From NCBI RefSeq assembly GCF_028688855.1, contig NZ_JAQTXI010000007.1, positions 52,999 through 116,998 of the forward strand: 64,000 bases of DNA. The letters run 5' to 3'. Below are positions 8,437-16,825 of the stretch, piece after piece. The translations under genes were made by a program, and so were the position numbers. This DNA comes from Neomegalonema sp. (GTDB taxonomy: Bacteria > Pseudomonadota > Alphaproteobacteria > Rhodobacterales > Rhodobacteraceae). Position 1 is the stretch's first letter. Every line of letters begins with the position of its first letter. The notes beneath the pieces were generated by a model that was not told the DNA's origin, ran no database searches, and was given only the letters and a program-made list of their open reading frames with translations.

Positions 8437-8933
8437 GCCCGGCGACGGACAAGGATCCGGCGGCGCCTCTGGAGATCGAACGCAAGTTCCTCCTCGCGAC
8501 GCCGCCCCCTCTGGAGGGCCTGAAGGCCGAAGAGATCCGGCAAGGCTACGTCACGGCGGCGGGCGATTCCATCGAACTGCGCCTGCGCAGCAAGGGCGAA
8601 GCCTGGTTCCTGACGCTGAAGTCCGAAGGGATCCTGAGCCGCGTCGAACGCGAGGTCGAGATCACGCGGGCGCAGTTCGAGAGGCTCTGGCCCGCGACCG
8701 AAGGGCGGCGGGTCGAGAAGACCCGCCACATGGGGCGTCTGGATGACGGGACGCTCTTCGAGTTCGACCTGTTTTCAGGCGCCCTCGCGCCGCTCCTGCT
8801 GGTCGAGGTCGAGTTTCCGAGCCTGGAGGCGGCGCGGGCCTTCGTCCCGCCCGACTGGTTCGGCGCCGAAGTCACCGAGGACCGGCGCTTCCGCAACCGT
8901 TCCCTCGCCGATCACGGCGCGCCGCCCTTGTGA
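8433..8933 (+). CDS. CYTH-domain protein (triphosphate tunnel metalloenzyme)
   Basis: A 166-residue single-domain CYTH protein. The defining N-terminal EIERKFLL motif (about residues 13-20) is intact, followed by alternating acidic and basic strands: IELRLRSKG, WFLTLKSEG, REVEI, EFDLFSG and LLLVEVEF. This is the fold of bacterial inorganic triphosphatases, thiamin triphosphatase and class IV adenylate cyclase. A short standalone bacterial member is most often a tripolyphosphatase, which would fit the polyphosphate-binding CHAD partner it overlaps by four bases. The substrate is inferred from family and neighbour only. Transcription meets the convergent glutamate-synthase-like gene just downstream. 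Confidence 0.85.
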   Translation: MSPATDKDPAAPLEIERKFLLATPPPLEGLKAEEIRQGYVTAAGDSIELRLRSKGEAWFLTLKSEGILSRVEREVEITRAQFERLWPATEGRRVEKTRHMGRLDDGTLFEFDLFSGALAPLLLVEVEFPSLEAARAFVPPDWFGAEVTEDRRFRNRSLADHGAPPL

Positions 8934-8943
8934 GGGGGCGAGG

Positions 8944-8967
8944 CCTCCCGGAGCGGGCTCCGGGAGG
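8944..8967. terminator. Perfect 10-bp stem-loop between convergent genes
   Basis: CCTCCCGGAG and CTCCGGGAGG pair perfectly around CGGG in the 48-base gap between the CYTH gene and the convergent glutamate-synthase-like gene. There is no T-run on either side, so it may be a bidirectional 3'-end hairpin rather than a classic intrinsic terminator. Confidence 0.5.
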
Positions 8968-8981
8968 ATCCGCCGCGCGGG

Positions 8982-10673
8982 TCAGACGGGCTCGAGCTCC
9001 CTGAGCGGCTGGGCGGTGGATTTCGCCGCCGCCGGACGACGCGGCGCGAAGGGGCCGAAGGGGATCTCCGGCGGCGCGAAGGTCTCGGCGCTGGCGCGGT
9101 CCCAGCGGCTGTGCCACTCGGCGAGGTGGGGGATCTCCTCGCCCGAGACGAGGAAGCCGTCCGGCAGCCAGGGATAGGCCTCGTTGCCGTCGAGGAATCC
9201 GCCGCTCGCCCGCCGGAACATGAAGTGATAGGGCATGAAGTCGCCCGGATCGCTGAGGCCCGCCGCTCCGGCGATCTCGCCGAGGGCGTGCATCGTATGG
9301 CGATGGAAGCGCGCCACGCGGTCGCTCTTGTCGCCCACGTCGAGGGCGCGCTGACGCAGGGGATCCTGCGTCGCGACGCCCGTCGGACATTTGTTCGTAT
9401 GGCAGGCCTGAGCCTGGATGCAGCCCACCGCGAACATGAATCCGCGCGCGGCGTTGCACCAGTCCGCCCCGAGCGCCAGAGCCCGCGCCACGTCGAAGGC
9501 CGAGACGATCTTCCCCGCCGCGCCGATCTTGATCCGGTCGCGGATTCCGGCTCCGCGCAGGGCGTTGTGCACGAAGGTCAGGCCGTCGAGCATGGGCATG
9601 CCGACGCGATTGGCGAACTCCACGGGCGCGGCGCCGGTGCCGCCCTCGGCGCCGTCGACCACCACGAAGTCGGGATAGATCCCGGTCTTGAGCATGGCCT
9701 TGATCATGCTCATGAACTCGCGGCGATGGCCGATGCAGAGCTTGAGCCCCACCGGCTTGCCGCCCGAAAGCTCGCGCAGCCGCCCGACGAACTCCATCAG
9801 CTCGACGGGCGTCGAGAAGGCGCTGTGTCCGGCGGGCGAGACGCAATCCACGCCCATCGGAATGCCCCGCGCCTCGGCGATCTCCGGCGTGATCTTGGCG
9901 GCGGGCAGCATGCCGCCATGGCCCGGCTTGGCGCCCTGGCTCAGTTTGATCTCGATCATCCTGATCTGCGGATCGGCGGCGGTTTCGGCGAATCTCTCCG
10001 GCGAGAAGGTTCCATCCGGATTGCGGGCGCCGAAATAGCCCGAGGCGACCTGATAGATCAGATCGCCGCCGCCCGCGCGGTGATGGCGGCTGACGCTGCC
10101 TTCTCCGGTGTCATGGGCGAAGCCGCCTTTCTTGGCGCCGCGGTTCAGCGCGAGGATCGCATTGGCCGAGAGCGAGCCGAAGCTCATGGCCGAGATGTTG
10201 TAGAGGCTGGCGTCATAGGGCTGTTTGCAGTCCGGGCCGCCGATCCTCACGCGGAAATCGGTGTCCTTGATGGCGACGGGCGTCGCGGAGTGGTTCAGCC
10301 AGGCGTAGCCCGCGCCATAGACGTTCTCGATGGTGCCGAAGGGGCGCTTGTCCTCGACGCCCTTGGCGCGCTGATAGACCAGGCCGCGCTCCTGACGGCT
10401 GAAGGGGAGGGCGTCCTGATCGCTCTCCAGAAGATATTGCCGGATCTCGGGCCGGATGCTCTCCATGAGGAAGCGCACATGCCCGATCACCGGATAATTG
10501 CGCAGGATCGCATGTCGGTTCTGCGCGAGGTCATGGACGCCCAGCGCCGTGAGCGCGACCAGGACCGCCGCCGCAAGCCAGAGCCATGGGCTGTAGAGGA
10601 GCGCGCCGAGCAGCGAGAGCAGGGCGAGAAGCGCGACTCCTGCGAAGATCGCATATCGCTGATGTTTGAGCAT
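8982..10673 (-). CDS. FMN-binding glutamate synthase family protein
   Basis: A 563-residue protein with the FMN/Fe-S synthase core of glutamate synthase but no amidotransferase domain. Two hydrophobic segments at the N-terminus (about 8-50) anchor it in the membrane, as in many standalone members. The barrel carries YNISAMSFGSLSANAI, SQGAKPGHGGMLP and the phosphate-binding VVVDGAEGGTGAAP. The iron-sulfur motif is complete as C-x5-C-x4-C in CIQAQACHTNKCPTG (about 430). Known single-domain relatives are annotated as glutamate synthase large-subunit-like proteins, with physiological reactions mostly untested. I chose the ATG at 10673 because it starts the membrane anchor; the frame stays open upstream without homology. 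It is not obviously coupled to the lipid-type operon upstream. Confidence 0.8.
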   Translation of the reverse strand: MLKHQRYAIFAGVALLALLSLLGALLYSPWLWLAAAVLVALTALGVHDLAQNRHAILRNYPVIGHVRFLMESIRPEIRQYLLESDQDALPFSRQERGLVYQRAKGVEDKRPFGTIENVYGAGYAWLNHSATPVAIKDTDFRVRIGGPDCKQPYDASLYNISAMSFGSLSANAILALNRGAKKGGFAHDTGEGSVSRHHRAGGGDLIYQVASGYFGARNPDGTFSPERFAETAADPQIRMIEIKLSQGAKPGHGGMLPAAKITPEIAEARGIPMGVDCVSPAGHSAFSTPVELMEFVGRLRELSGGKPVGLKLCIGHRREFMSMIKAMLKTGIYPDFVVVDGAEGGTGAAPVEFANRVGMPMLDGLTFVHNALRGAGIRDRIKIGAAGKIVSAFDVARALALGADWCNAARGFMFAVGCIQAQACHTNKCPTGVATQDPLRQRALDVGDKSDRVARFHRHTMHALGEIAGAAGLSDPGDFMPYHFMFRRASGGFLDGNEAYPWLPDGFLVSGEEIPHLAEWHSRWDRASAETFAPPEIPFGPFAPRRPAAAKSTAQPLRELEPV

Positions 10674-10920
10674 GGCTTTCCTTCGACAAGATGACGGCCT
10701 TCCTTCAGCCTTCGGAGCCTCTCCGGAGGGAGGGGGCTCCTGCGCCTGTTCTCGCCGCCATTGACGACCGCTCCATGAACATGGCGGAGCGGGAGGCTCC
10801 GGAGCCTCCTGCGCGGACGACCGGACCGGTCGGAGGCTCCCGCGTCCTGCGCAGGGGCGCAACGCATCCGGATGGCCGCTTGACGCGGAGAGGAGGAAGG
10901 ACGTCCCTGCGCCGACCCGC

Positions 10921-12108
10921 TCAGGCGGCGCGGCGATAGAGCGTCACGACGCAGGCGCCGCCCACGCCGACGTTCTGCTGAAGCCCCCAGCGCGGATTCT
11001 CCACCTGACGCGCTCCGGCGGCGCCGCGCATCTGGAGGGTCAGCTCGAAGCACTGGGCCAGGCCCGTCGCGCCGAGCGGATGGCCCTTCGACAACAATCC
11101 GCCCGAAGGATTGGTCACCACCTCGCCGCCATAGCTGTTGCGGCCCTCGACCACGAAGGCCTCGCCTTCGCCCTCGGGGCAGAGGCCCAGCGCCTCATAG
11201 GTGATGAGCTCGTTATGGGCGAAGCAGTCATGCAGCTCCACCACGTCCAGATCGGCGGGCGAGATCCCCGCCTGAGCGTAGACGCTTGCGGCGGCGCTCC
11301 GGGTCATGTCCACGCCGACTACCCGCCGCATGTCTCGGCTCTCGAAGCTGGAGGGCTGGTCCGTGGCCATGGCCTGCCCCGCGATCTCGACCAGCCCGCT
11401 CAGGCCATGGCGCCGCGCGAAGCTCGCGTTGCAGACCACCGCCGCCGCCGCGCCGCAGGTCGGAGGGCAGGCCATGAGGCGGGTCATCACGCCCTCCCAG
11501 AGCATCGGCGAGGCGAGGACCTCCTCCTCGCTCACCTCCTTGCGGAAGAGCGCGAGCGGATTGCGCGCCGCATGACGGCTCGCCTTGGCGCGGATCTTCG
11601 CGAAGGTGGAAAGCTTCGTGCCGTAGCGGCGCATGTGCTCCAGCCCCGCGCCGCCGAAGAGCCGCAGCGCCACGGGAATCTCCTCCGCGCCGACGAGGGC
11701 GTCGGCCTGAGCGTCGAAGGCGGCCAGAGGCGAGGGGCGATCCCCGAAGACCATCCCCAGAGCGCCCGGCGACATCTGTTCGAAGCCGACCGCAAGGGCG
11801 CAGTCGACCACGCCATGCGCCACGGCCTGACGCGCGAGGAACAGCGCCGTCGAGCCGGTGGCGCAGTTGTTGTTGACGTTGACGACGGGAACGCCGCTCA
11901 GACCCACCTGATAGGCCGCCCTCTGGCCTGCGCAGCTGTCGCCATAGACATATCCGGCGTAGACCTGCCGGACCTCGCCATAGCCGATCCCGGCGTCGCC
12001 CAGAGCCAGCCGGATGGCCTCGGCGCCCATGACGTCATAGCCCGCAGAGGCGCCGGGTTTGACGAAGGGGATCATCCCGACGCCCGCCACGAAGCTTCTT
12101 TCCGTCAT
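10921..12108 (-). CDS. SCP2-type thiolase / lipid-transfer protein
   Basis: A 395-residue thiolase-superfamily protein of the sterol-carrier-protein-x (lipid-transfer) branch. Motifs are the nucleophile-loop NNNCATGS (about 80-88), VVELHDCFAHNE (about 287) and KGHPLGATGLAQ (about 343). The branch is typical of enzymes that cleave the side chains of steroids and other branched or cyclic acyl-CoAs, although some members act as aldolases. It is the last gene of a four-gene minus-strand operon (SDR, saccharopine-dehydrogenase-like, acyl-CoA ligase, thiolase) and starts one base after the ligase stop codon. Probable role: final C-C cleavage in degradation of a CoA-activated acid. The substrate is not determinable here. 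Confidence 0.8.
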   Translation of the reverse strand: MTERSFVAGVGMIPFVKPGASAGYDVMGAEAIRLALGDAGIGYGEVRQVYAGYVYGDSCAGQRAAYQVGLSGVPVVNVNNNCATGSTALFLARQAVAHGVVDCALAVGFEQMSPGALGMVFGDRPSPLAAFDAQADALVGAEEIPVALRLFGGAGLEHMRRYGTKLSTFAKIRAKASRHAARNPLALFRKEVSEEEVLASPMLWEGVMTRLMACPPTCGAAAAVVCNASFARRHGLSGLVEIAGQAMATDQPSSFESRDMRRVVGVDMTRSAAASVYAQAGISPADLDVVELHDCFAHNELITYEALGLCPEGEGEAFVVEGRNSYGGEVVTNPSGGLLSKGHPLGATGLAQCFELTLQMRGAAGARQVENPRWGLQQNVGVGGACVVTLYRRAA

Positions 12109-12109
12109 C

Positions 12110-13690
12110 TCAGGGAGCCTTTCCCGCCAGCAGGGCCGCCTTGATCTCCGCCTTCAGCACCTTGCCCACGCGGGAGCGGGGAAGATCGGCCCAGATTTCG
12201 ATCTGTTTGGGCGTCTTCACGCCCCCGACGCGCCCCTTGACGAAGGCCTTCAGCGCCTCGGGGTCGATCTCGCGCCCCGGACGCGGCTGGATCACCGCCA
12301 CCACGCGTTCGCCCCATTTCTCGTCGGGCAGGCCCACGACGGCGCAATCCTGAATCGCCTCATAGGCCTGCAAGGCGTTCTCGACCTCCACCGAATAGAC
12401 GTTGAAGCCGCCGGTGATGATCATGTCCTTCGCCCGATCCACGATGTGGAGGAAATTCTCCTCGTCCAGATAGCCGATGTCTCCGGTGCGGCGCCAGCCG
12501 TCGACGGTCGATTCCGCCGTGGCGACGGGATCCTTGTAATAGCCCTCCATGACGAGCGAGCCGCGCACCACGATCTCGCCGCGCTCGCCCCGGGGCAGGA
12601 TCCGCCCTTCGGGATCGACGATGGCCAGACGCACCAGAGGACTCGGACGCCCCGCCGAAGCCAGACGCGCCGGATTCACCGAACCGTCGGGGTTGTAATG
12701 ATCCTTGGGCGCCATGGTCGAGATCATCATGGGGGCTTCGGTCTGGCCGAAGAGCTGCGCCATGGGGCCGATCCGGCGCAGGGCCTCCGCGAGGCGGATC
12801 GGCGAGATGGGCGCCGCGCCATACCAGAAGCAGCGCAAGGAGGAGAGATCGGCGGAATCCAGCCCCGGATGATCGAGCAGCATGTAGATCACGGTCGGCG
12901 GCAGGAAGACATGCGAAACCCGGTGGGTCTCGATCAGCCGCAGGAATTCGCCCATGTCGGCGTGATGCATGATCACGATCCGTCCGCCGAGGCAGAGGAT
13001 CGGGAAGCAGAGGACTCCGGCGGCGTGGGTCAGCGGCGCGAGGGCCAGATAGACCGGACGGCCCTCGAAGGGGTAGCTCATCAGGGTGATGGCGGTCATG
13101 GCCTCCAGATTGCGGCCCGACAACATCACGCCCTTGGGCTTGCCGGTGGTGCCGCCCGTGCCGGGGATCATCGCCAGATCATCGGGCGGCGCGCGCTCGA
13201 AGGGGGAGGCGGGGGCCTCCGCCAGCCAGGTTTCGAGCGAGGGCGCGAAATCCAGATCGCGGTCGAGGCAGACCAGCAGCCGCAATTTCGGCAGAGAGGG
13301 TCGCAGGGCCTCGACCATCTTCCGGAAGTCGCTGTGGAAGATCAGCGCCGCGCAGTCGAAGGCGTCGAGGATGAAGCGGTTCTCCGAAGCCTCGTTGCGT
13401 GGGTTCACCGGGCACCAGACCGCCCCCGCCCGCGAGATCCCGAAGACGCAGGAGAAGGCCATGGGATCGTTGCCCGAAAGCACCGCGACCTTCTCGCCGG
13501 GCGCGATCCCCGAGGCGTCGAGGCCCCGCGCGACCCGCCAGCTGATCGCCTGGACCTCGCCATAGCTGAGGTCTTGCTCGTCCATGGTGAGGCAGGGGGC
13601 TTGCGCCCCCAGACTCGCGCCCTTGTCGAGATAATCGACCAGTCGGGCGCCCGATCCCTGAATCCGGGGCTCGGATTTGGGGGCGGCCAT
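12110..13690 (-). CDS. Acyl-CoA ligase (AMP-binding, class I adenylate-forming)
   Basis: A 526-residue ATP-dependent CoA ligase. The P-loop is GTGGTTGKPKGVML (about 175-188, with GTGG replacing the usual TSG start). The A8 region reads RRTGDIGYLDEENFLHIVDR, followed by KDMIITGGFNVYSVEVE. The C-terminal hinge and catalytic lysine region is present in SRVGKVLKAEIK. It would activate a carboxylic acid as an acyl-AMP and then acyl-CoA, supplying the thiolase encoded directly downstream. The sequence cannot distinguish fatty, aromatic or terpenoid acids. One base separates its stop from the thiolase start and one base separates its start from the saccharopine-dehydrogenase-like stop. Confidence 0.85.
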   Translation of the reverse strand: MAAPKSEPRIQGSGARLVDYLDKGASLGAQAPCLTMDEQDLSYGEVQAISWRVARGLDASGIAPGEKVAVLSGNDPMAFSCVFGISRAGAVWCPVNPRNEASENRFILDAFDCAALIFHSDFRKMVEALRPSLPKLRLLVCLDRDLDFAPSLETWLAEAPASPFERAPPDDLAMIPGTGGTTGKPKGVMLSGRNLEAMTAITLMSYPFEGRPVYLALAPLTHAAGVLCFPILCLGGRIVIMHHADMGEFLRLIETHRVSHVFLPPTVIYMLLDHPGLDSADLSSLRCFWYGAAPISPIRLAEALRRIGPMAQLFGQTEAPMMISTMAPKDHYNPDGSVNPARLASAGRPSPLVRLAIVDPEGRILPRGERGEIVVRGSLVMEGYYKDPVATAESTVDGWRRTGDIGYLDEENFLHIVDRAKDMIITGGFNVYSVEVENALQAYEAIQDCAVVGLPDEKWGERVVAVIQPRPGREIDPEALKAFVKGRVGGVKTPKQIEIWADLPRSRVGKVLKAEIKAALLAGKAP

Positions 13691-13691
13691 C

Positions 13692-14813
13692 TCAGGCGTT
13701 CACGGTGACGATGGGCTCGGCGACGAGCCCGAACATCCGCAACTGGCCGAGGAGGCTCCGGTGTCCGAAGGCCTGACAGGCCGAGGCGAAGCCCACCCGC
13801 AGCGGCGGCGCCTGGACGAGCCAGCTTGCGGCGTAGGCCTGGAGCATGCCGGTCTGCTTGTAGTTGCTGTTGCCGTGGATCACGACGTGGGAGCGCCCCA
13901 GAGGCCCCGAAGCATGGACCGAATCCACCGAGGTGTTGACGCGCGGATTCTCGCGCGGCGGCATGGCGCCCTGAATGCTGGCGGCGATCTTGCCGAGCTC
14001 GATCTCCTGTTGATCCATGGGCAGCGGCTTGATCTTCTCCTTGACCATCTGCATCGTCTGGACGACGCCCTGCATGATCTCGCGCTGGACCACGCCGCCG
14101 ATCACCTTGCAATTGGCCACGCGAGGGTCGTTCTTGAACCAGACCGGATGCGAGGTGCCGCCCCAGGGCACGGCGATGGCGCTCATGTGCTGGCCGGGCA
14201 CCGAGACTTCGAAATTCGCGGTGGGGTCCCAGGCGACGTATCTGTTCTGCTCCAGATAATACCAGGTCGCCTTGAGGATCGTGAAGATCGTCTGGGTGGA
14301 GGCGACGGTGGGCAGGCCCTTCCAGAGCACCAGCATGTCCAGCGTGTCGAGGCCCGGCGTCTCCAGCGCGATGTTCGCGGCGATCTCGCCGGTGGTGTAC
14401 ATGTGCGCGACGCCCGGCGAGAGCAGCAGCGAGGCCTTGGCGAATTTCGCGCCCCATTCCTCGTCGCAGAGCCTGACCCAGTCCTGTTCGCCGGTGGTGT
14501 CGAGGTAATGGCAGCCCGAGGCGAGGCAGGCCTCCACCACCGCCGGACCCAGCTTGATGAAGGGGCCGACCGTGTTGCAGACCACCTTCGCGCCCTTGAA
14601 GAGTTCGGCCAGGGCTTCCGGCGTATGCTCGACGCCGACGACTTCGTAATCCGCCGTCTCGATGCCCGGAATCTTCGCGACCACCTCCGCCACGCGATCC
14701 TTGTCGCGTCCGGCGGCGATGAAGGGGATGTGATATTCGCGCAGATATTCGCAGATCAGCCTGCCGGTGTATCCCGAGACGCCATAGACGACGACGGGCT
14801 TCTTGTCGGACAT
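13692..14813 (-). CDS. Saccharopine dehydrogenase-like NAD(P)-binding protein
   Basis: A 373-residue protein beginning with a Rossmann motif VVVYGVSGYTGRLICEYL (about 6-23), as in saccharopine-dehydrogenase-like and trans-acting enoyl reductase proteins. The rest (KVVCNTVGPFIKLGP, HYLDTTGEQDW) fits the same superfamily. It is not a lysine-pathway enzyme by context: the operon carries an SDR, an acyl-CoA ligase and an SCP2-type thiolase, so a redox step on a lipid-like or terpenoid substrate is more plausible. The ATG at 14813 follows AGGAG at good spacing. The gene is co-oriented with the SDR 50 bases upstream. Reaction and substrate are unknown. Confidence 0.65.
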   Translation of the reverse strand: MSDKKPVVVYGVSGYTGRLICEYLREYHIPFIAAGRDKDRVAEVVAKIPGIETADYEVVGVEHTPEALAELFKGAKVVCNTVGPFIKLGPAVVEACLASGCHYLDTTGEQDWVRLCDEEWGAKFAKASLLLSPGVAHMYTTGEIAANIALETPGLDTLDMLVLWKGLPTVASTQTIFTILKATWYYLEQNRYVAWDPTANFEVSVPGQHMSAIAVPWGGTSHPVWFKNDPRVANCKVIGGVVQREIMQGVVQTMQMVKEKIKPLPMDQQEIELGKIAASIQGAMPPRENPRVNTSVDSVHASGPLGRSHVVIHGNSNYKQTGMLQAYAASWLVQAPPLRVGFASACQAFGHRSLLGQLRMFGLVAEPIVTVNA

Positions 14814-14863
14814 GAAAGGACTCCTGATGGAAGATTCCAGAATGGGGGCGAGGCGCGCGGGGA

Positions 14864-15670
14864 TCAGGTCCCCATGCCGCCCTCGACCGGCAGGCCGACG
14901 CCCGTGATGAAGCGGGCTTCGTCCGAAGCGAGGAAGACGGCGGCGTCGGCCACGTCGCCGACCTCCGCCAGGCGCCCGAGCGGCGTCTGGGCGATCACGC
15001 CCCCGACGGCGGCGTCCATGTCCGGCGCGAGCCCGAGCCGCACGATGTCTTGCGCCAGAGCCACGCCCATGTCCGTGGGGATCAGGCCGGGATAGAGGCA
15101 GTTCACCCGCACCCCGTAGCCGAGCTTGCCCGCCTCCACGGCGGCGACGCGGGTCATGCGGTCCACGGCGGATTTCGTGCCGGAATAGGCCGAGATCGCC
15201 GGAAAGGCGATGGTCGCCGCCACCGAAGAGATGTTGATCACCGCGCCGCCCTTCCCGGCGATCCCGCCCGGACGCATGGCGCGGAAGGCGTGCTTCATGC
15301 CCAGACCCGAGCCCACCACGTTGACTTCGCACATGCGGCGGATGTCCTCGGCGGCGAGGTCGGCCACCAGAGACGTGATCTCCAGCCCGGCGTTGTTCAC
15401 CAGAACGTCGAGGCCGCCGAAGGTCGAGACGGTTTGCGCCACGGCGCGCTCCCATTGGGCGTCGTCGGTCACGTCGTGGCGGATGGCGGCGGTCCGGGCG
15501 CCGGTTTCGGCGGAGATCCGCGCGGCGGTCTCGCGCGCGAGATCCTCCAGCAGATCGCCGATCATCACCGAAGCGCCCGAGGCGGCCAGAGCCCGGGCGA
15601 TGGCCGCGCCGATGCCGCGCGCTCCGCCCGTGACGAAGGCCGTGCGGCCTTCGAGTCGTTTGACGCTCAT
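14864..15670 (-). CDS. Short-chain dehydrogenase/reductase
   Basis: A 268-residue classical SDR. It has the cofactor motif TGGARGIGAAIA (about 14-25), DVT, the NNAG motif, catalytic Ser in VINISSVAA, and the Tyr-x3-Lys pair in YSGTK (about 160). The MIGDLLED stretch, with Asp at the end of strand 2, favours NAD(H) over NADP(H). First gene of the minus-strand catabolic operon, with AGGGAGG nine bases before the ATG. It faces the TetR regulator across a 235-base intergenic region, so it is probably the regulated promoter-proximal gene. It likely oxidises a hydroxyl or reduces a keto group on the operon's substrate. Confidence 0.85.
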   Translation of the reverse strand: MSVKRLEGRTAFVTGGARGIGAAIARALAASGASVMIGDLLEDLARETAARISAETGARTAAIRHDVTDDAQWERAVAQTVSTFGGLDVLVNNAGLEITSLVADLAAEDIRRMCEVNVVGSGLGMKHAFRAMRPGGIAGKGGAVINISSVAATIAFPAISAYSGTKSAVDRMTRVAAVEAGKLGYGVRVNCLYPGLIPTDMGVALAQDIVRLGLAPDMDAAVGGVIAQTPLGRLAEVGDVADAAVFLASDEARFITGVGLPVEGGMGT

Positions 15671-15778
15671 GTTCGAGATCCTCCCTGGGGATCGGCCCGT
15701 CTTCGCGCGGGCCCCTGAAGGGGCGTGGTCGTTCCGATCCTTCCGCCCGTCCCCAGATTTCAGAAAACTCTGACCATC

Positions 15779-15809
15779 TGTCAAGATAATTTATGACAAT
15801 CGTATAAAT
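15779..15809. promoter_or_regulatory. Candidate operator/promoter between SDR operon and TetR gene
   Basis: An AT-rich island in GC-rich DNA, lying between the divergent SDR operon and the TetR-family gene. TGTCA (15779) and TGACA (15794) form an inverted repeat with a 10-base spacer, and ATTTAT/ATAAAT arms overlap it (15789-15809). On the minus strand 15784-15779 reads TTGACA, a perfect -35 box toward the SDR. On the plus strand TATAAA (15803) could be a -10 toward the regulator. Binding by the adjacent TetR protein is an inference. Confidence 0.4.
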
Positions 15810-15905
15810 AACTCCGGACACTCGTCAAGCTGCGTGACTTTCCCCGGCGGCCTCCCTAAATCTCCGCTCTGAACAGGCTGAATCCGACAGGATGCGGGAG
15901 GCGCT

Positions 15906-16595
15906 ATGGCCAGGCGGCTGGGCGAGACGGCGGAAGCGGGAAAACCGGAGGCTCGGGCGCAGGAGGCGCCGAAGCGGACCGGACGTCCGCGCGCGCTCGC
16001 CGTGGACAGGGCCCTCGACAAGGTGGAGAGCCGCCGCATGGCGCTCGCCGAGGCGGCGCTGAAGACCCTCGCCGAACTGGGCTACGCCCGGACCAGCCTG
16101 CGCGACATCGCCGACAAATCCGAATTCACGCATGGCGTCCTGCATTACTACTTCAAGGACAAGACCGATCTGATCTGTTGCGCGATGCGTCAGTATAAAG
16201 CCGTCTGCGCGACGCGTTACGATCAGGTGACGATCAGGGCCGGAACGCCCGGCGAACTGATCGAGGGCGTGGCCGCCAAGCTCGCGGAGACGCTGCGCGA
16301 AGACGCCCTGAATCATCGTCTCTGGTATGACCTGCGCGCCCAGGCCATGTTCGAGGAGGCCTTCCAGGCCGACGTCCTGGAGATCGACCAGCGGCTGGAG
16401 AAGATGGTCTGGCGCATCGGGGCGCGGCTTTCGGAGCTGAGCGGTTCTTCCATCGGCCTGTCTCCGGCGGCGCTTTACGGCCTCTTCGACGGGCTCTTCC
16501 AGCGGAGCCTTCTGCGCCATCTGACCGGCGAGGCCTCCGCCGCCGCGGATCTCCAGGACGAGGCCCGCAGGATCCTGACCAGCCTCGTCCGCTGA
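15906..16595 (+). CDS. TetR/AcrR family transcriptional regulator
   Basis: A 229-residue TetR-type repressor. After a basic, disordered N-terminus (1-35), the helix-turn-helix is at about 42-90: ALAEAALKTLAELGYARTSLRDIADKSE region followed by the recognition helix and HYYFKDKTDLI. The C-terminal ligand domain shows no specific family tag. GGGAGG precedes the ATG. It is divergent from the SDR/ligase/thiolase operon, the usual arrangement for a local regulator that responds to the pathway's acyl-CoA or substrate. That target is inferred from position only. Confidence 0.85.
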   Translation: MARRLGETAEAGKPEARAQEAPKRTGRPRALAVDRALDKVESRRMALAEAALKTLAELGYARTSLRDIADKSEFTHGVLHYYFKDKTDLICCAMRQYKAVCATRYDQVTIRAGTPGELIEGVAAKLAETLREDALNHRLWYDLRAQAMFEEAFQADVLEIDQRLEKMVWRIGARLSELSGSSIGLSPAALYGLFDGLFQRSLLRHLTGEASAAADLQDEARRILTSLVR

Positions 16596-16625
16596 GCGCC
16601 GGGGAAGGGCTTGCCTTCCCGGCGC
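16596..16625 (+). terminator. Stem-loop after the TetR gene
   Basis: GCGCCGGGGAAGG pairs with CCTTCCCGGCGC (one bulged G) immediately after the TetR stop codon. It is followed by GGGCTCTCTAAAG without a clean T-run. It probably separates the regulator transcript from the thiamin leader that begins about 30 bases later. Confidence 0.5.
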
Positions 16626-16653
16626 GGGCTCTCTAAAGCTGGGATCAGAACTT

Positions 16654-16743
16654 ACTCGTTGGGGCGTCCCGAGCGATCGGGGCTGAGAGGCGCGAGCCGA
16701 CCCATCGAACCTGATCCGGGTCATGCTGGCGGAGGGAACGAGT
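16654..16743 (+). promoter_or_regulatory. TPP riboswitch (thi box)
   Basis: The conserved thi-box elements occur in order: GGGGC near 16661, CTGAGAG at 16682, then GACCC, GAACCTGATC, GGGTCATGCTGG and GGAGGGAACGA. The closing P1 helix is perfect: ACTCGTT (16654-16660) pairs with AACGAGT (16737-16743). It lies upstream of thiD, first gene of the thiamin operon. Thiamin pyrophosphate binding is expected to lower expression. Confidence 0.95.
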
Positions 16744-16751
16744 GGTCTGAA

Positions 16752-16825
16752 GCCGGAGCGCGCCTTTGCGCATCCCTCCGGCGCCAGAGCCCCCGAACCG
16801 CTTTCGCCGGTTTCAAAGGGGGCTC
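16752..16825 (+). promoter_or_regulatory. Probable riboswitch expression platform sequestering the thiD ribosome-binding site
   Basis: Two stem-loops follow the aptamer. GCCGGAG (16752) pairs with CTCCGGC (16776). Then GAGCCCCC (16787) pairs perfectly with GGGGGCTC (16818), enclosing an inner AACCG/CGGTT stem. The second stem buries the only Shine-Dalgarno (AGGGGG), which ends just before the thiD ATG at 16827, and no T-run follows. The layout therefore suggests translational rather than transcriptional control. Confidence 0.6.

Noticed and set aside
9111..10694. 527-codon plus-strand open frame
   Set aside because: Complete antisense of the glutamate-synthase-like gene, which has clear FMN and Fe-S motifs.
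10674..10920. GC-rich palindromes (GGAGGCTCCGGAGCCTCC-like) upstream of the glutamate-synthase-like gene
   Set aside because: Short self-complementary GC runs are expected by chance here and I could not find a matching second copy or regulatory logic.
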